Positions 62,660 to 64,000 of a DNA stretch of 64,000 bases are shown one piece after another. Each line of letters starts with the position of its first letter. Position 1 is the first letter of the stretch. The stretch spans positions 8,122,001 through 8,186,000 of the forward strand of contig OZ245814.1 of NCBI GenBank assembly GCA_965228415.1. Direction: 5' to 3'. The stretch comes from Agaribacillus sp965228415. GTDB taxonomy: Bacteria; Bacteroidota; Bacteroidia; Cytophagales; Cyclobacteriaceae. A program made the position numbers and the translations under genes. Under the pieces are notes generated by a model. That model was not told where the DNA came from. It did not search any database and saw only the letters and a program-made list of their open reading frames with translations.

Positions 62660-62842
62660 TCAATCCGTATATGCGTCAAAATCCTTGAAGTTATCTTCAC
62701 TCTTGTAATCTATTGCTGTTAAATCTTCATCTATTTCTACCATAACGGTTTGTGACGAAGACTGGGTGGAACTCTTGAGAGTTTGAAATGAGAGTAAAGT
62801 GACCAAAAATATCGATGCAACTATGTATAATCTCTTTTTCAT
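62660..62842 (-). CDS. Tiny secreted acidic peptide (60 residues)
   Basis: ATG at 62842. Basic start and hydrophobic leader (KKRLYIVASIFLVTLLSFQ), then a Ser/Thr/Gln linker and an acidic, aspartate-rich tail ending in DFDAYTD. It reads as an exported peptide or a short surface protein. It lies 40 bases downstream of a second peptide of the same plan, so the two probably form one transcript. No homologue is known to me. Confidence 0.6.
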   Translation of the reverse strand: MKKRLYIVASIFLVTLLSFQTLKSSTQSSSQTVMVEIDEDLTAIDYKSEDNFKDFDAYTD

Positions 62843-62882
62843 GCTTGAAAAAATTTGTTAGAAATAATTTAAGACTAAGATT

Positions 62883-63041
62883 TTAGTCTGTGGTTTGTTC
62901 ATAATCAGTAAGCATTCTTGCTTCTGAATCTTCTACAACTAATTCATCTTGTTCTTGAAAAATTTCTTCACCGGCATCTTCACAAGCAGCAGTGAAAAAC
63001 AAAACAGAGGCGCTGAATAAGATAGTTAGTAGCTTTTTCAT
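62883..63041 (-). CDS. Tiny acidic lipoprotein (52 residues)
   Basis: ATG at 63041, stop at 62885-62883. A KKLLTILFSASVLFFTAAC leader with Cys20 gives a lipobox-like end (FTAAC), followed by an acidic mature part (EDAGEEIFQEQDELVVEDSE) ending TDYEQTTD. It would become a lipid-anchored peptide of about 33 residues. It is the first gene of the pair. The promoter region contains a perfect 16-base palindrome. Confidence 0.65.
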   Translation of the reverse strand: MKKLLTILFSASVLFFTAACEDAGEEIFQEQDELVVEDSEARMLTDYEQTTD

Positions 63042-63137
63042 AATGATTTGGAATTAAAATTTGAAATAATTGAAATAATTGTTGATCCAAACTTAACATC
63101 GAACGGATGTAAGAAAAAGATACTTTTTTAAAGAATC

Positions 63138-63153
63138 TTAACAACGTTGTTAA
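63138..63153. promoter_or_regulatory. Perfect 16-base palindrome TTAACAACGTTGTTAA
   Basis: About 97 bases upstream of the first small-peptide gene, so a likely dimeric-regulator operator. It resembles the TAACAA core of the TetR operator at 51840. The rest of the 63.04-63.49 kb spacer has only a second AT palindrome, ATCAATTAATTGAT at 63214-63227. Confidence 0.4.
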
Positions 63154-63487
63154 ATTGTACTTTAAGCTCGGTATTTCGGTGAGAAAAATAATAGGCTTTC
63201 GCCTCTCTTGAATATCAATTAATTGATTGTTAGGTTGTTACAATAATTTTTGTTTTTAAAATCACCCAAAATGACCCAAAAATCGAATTTGCTTGAAAAC
63301 TATAATTATTCTAAGAAAAATGAGGTGACACTACCTCAAAGGATCAGGGGCTTAATTGGTGTGGTAAATGTAAGGTTGATGAGATGCTCAGGCGAAGCAA
63401 TTCAATGGTTGTCGGCTGATTAACCTTGGGGAGATGGTACATTTTAGTAGATAGAAAAGTGATCGGGAAGGGAATTCAGGCGAGCTG

Positions 63488-64000
63488 TCAGCCCAGATCA
63501 ATTTTGATTTTTTGCAGCTCATTATCAATGGTATCAACGTTTTCCTGCTGCGGTAATTCAATGTCAAAGGTGGTAAACTCTTCTTTTTTACTGGTCACTT
63601 TAATGGTGCCGTTTAATTTTTCAACAGCCTTTTTCACCAGGTACAATCCCAGGCCGTAACCCTGGGCCCGGTCATTGCCGACCGTAAACATATTAAAGAC
63701 GTGCGAGATGACCTTTTCGGAAATTCCAATGCCATTATCATGAATTCTAATGTGGATCTCCTGATCGTTTTTTACCACATTTACATGAATAGATGGTTGA
63801 CGCTTAGAACCGTCATTGTGGTAAAGCATGGCGTTTTCAATGAGGTTTTGAAAGACCACGGTAATAAGTCTTTTATCAGCGAAGTAATTGAGGTCAGGGG
63901 CAATTTCAAAACTGAATAGCGGCATGTCAATATTCAGTTTCTCAACAAGCTGTACTTTGATTTTATTGATGATTTCTTTAAAGTTGATCCGCTCCTGTGC
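63488..64000 (-). CDS. Histidine kinase C-terminal part (runs off the window)
   Basis: The reading frame is open to the window edge at 64000 (171 residues visible). It carries the end of a signal-transducing histidine kinase: HATPase with N box (FQNLIENAMLYHND), G1 (IHDNGIGISEKV) and G2 (AQGYGLGLYLVKKAVEKLNG). The phosphoacceptor domain and sensor lie beyond the edge. Its target is unknown. It is oriented towards the small-peptide genes. Confidence 0.88.
   Translation of the reverse strand, partial: AQERINFKEIINKIKVQLVEKLNIDMPLFSFEIAPDLNYFADKRLITVVFQNLIENAMLYHNDGSKRQPSIHVNVVKNDQEIHIRIHDNGIGISEKVISHVFNMFTVGNDRAQGYGLGLYLVKKAVEKLNGTIKVTSKKEEFTTFDIELPQQENVDTIDNELQKIKIDLG

Noticed and set aside
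1..64000. CRISPR arrays, tRNA/rRNA genes, integrases, complete insertion sequences
   Set aside because: No regularly spaced repeats, no tRNA-like TTCGAATC arms in spacers, no transposase or integrase motifs were seen. RadC and ORF6N alone do not prove a mobile element.

Overview
The window looks like chromosome of a marine-type Bacteroidota, most likely in the Cytophagales (Fulvivirga, Marivirga and relatives). The evidence is TonB-dependent receptors with SusC-like N-terminal domains, DUF4249 lipoproteins, secreted proteins ending in type IX secretion (T9SS) sorting domains, a one-protein hybrid two-component system, an OmpA/PD40 protein, TAnnTTTG-type -7 promoter boxes, AT-rich spacers and a general lack of Shine-Dalgarno sites. 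I saw no tRNA, rRNA, CRISPR array, integrase or complete insertion sequence. Genus is inference.

Layout. 0.3-2.7 kb: a GntP-type sugar-acid permease and an aldo/keto reductase. 3-8.5 kb: a coupled operon of TonB-dependent receptor, DUF4249 lipoprotein and macroglobulin-like secreted protein. 8.6-12 kb: a large T9SS adhesin. 12.6-18.7 kb: a stress island (AI-2E-type membrane protein, phasin-like coiled-coil protein, two Hsp20 chaperones, a tandem universal stress protein, a DUF4136 lipoprotein and a baeRF-type protein). 19-26 kb: a secreted GH16 glucanase carrying a 47-residue aspartate tract, followed by a hybrid two-component sensor that probably senses its products. 26-36 kb: a cation antiporter, a P-loop kinase, a sulfotransferase / 52-residue membrane protein / arylsulfotransferase-like cluster with two paralogues, GerW and a frameshifted DUF2953-like gene, an aminoglycoside-phosphotransferase-like kinase and DUF2267. 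36-45.5 kb: a GCS2-CBS ligase coupled to an aspartoacylase-like hydrolase, a TPR-CHAT protease, RadC, ORF6N and a uracil-DNA glycosylase. 45.6-52 kb: a TetR-controlled RND efflux operon. 52-61.6 kb: a duplicated-domain secreted protein, a persulfide dioxygenase-rhodanese fusion, 1-Cys peroxiredoxin, DUF2911, 3-methyladenine glycosylase, OmpA/PD40 protein and moaD/moaE/moaC. 61.6-64 kb: long AT-rich spacers, two tandem tiny secreted acidic peptides and the 3' part of a histidine kinase running off the window.

The most striking system-level signal is regulatory. Nine exact TGAT-N4-ATCA sites (the core of the Crp/FNR TTGAT-N4-ATCAA box) lie in spacers upstream of stress-type genes between 13.7 and 55.1 kb: the coiled-coil gene, Hsp20, DUF4136, baeRF, the phosphotransferase-like kinase (two sites), a tiny membrane peptide, DUF2267 and peroxiredoxin. 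Two near-matches precede the antiporter and a secreted protein. Where a TAnnTTTG-like -7 box is visible, the sites fall about 62 or 40 bp upstream of the inferred start point, the classic class I and class II activator positions. I infer an oxygen- or redox-linked dormancy/stress regulon of a Crp/FNR-family protein encoded outside the window.

The second candidate system is the cluster at 27.8-33.1 kb: a membrane-anchored PAPS-type sulfotransferase, a short YIGPG membrane protein (52 codons) and two tandem membrane-anchored arylsulfotransferase-like beta-propeller proteins.
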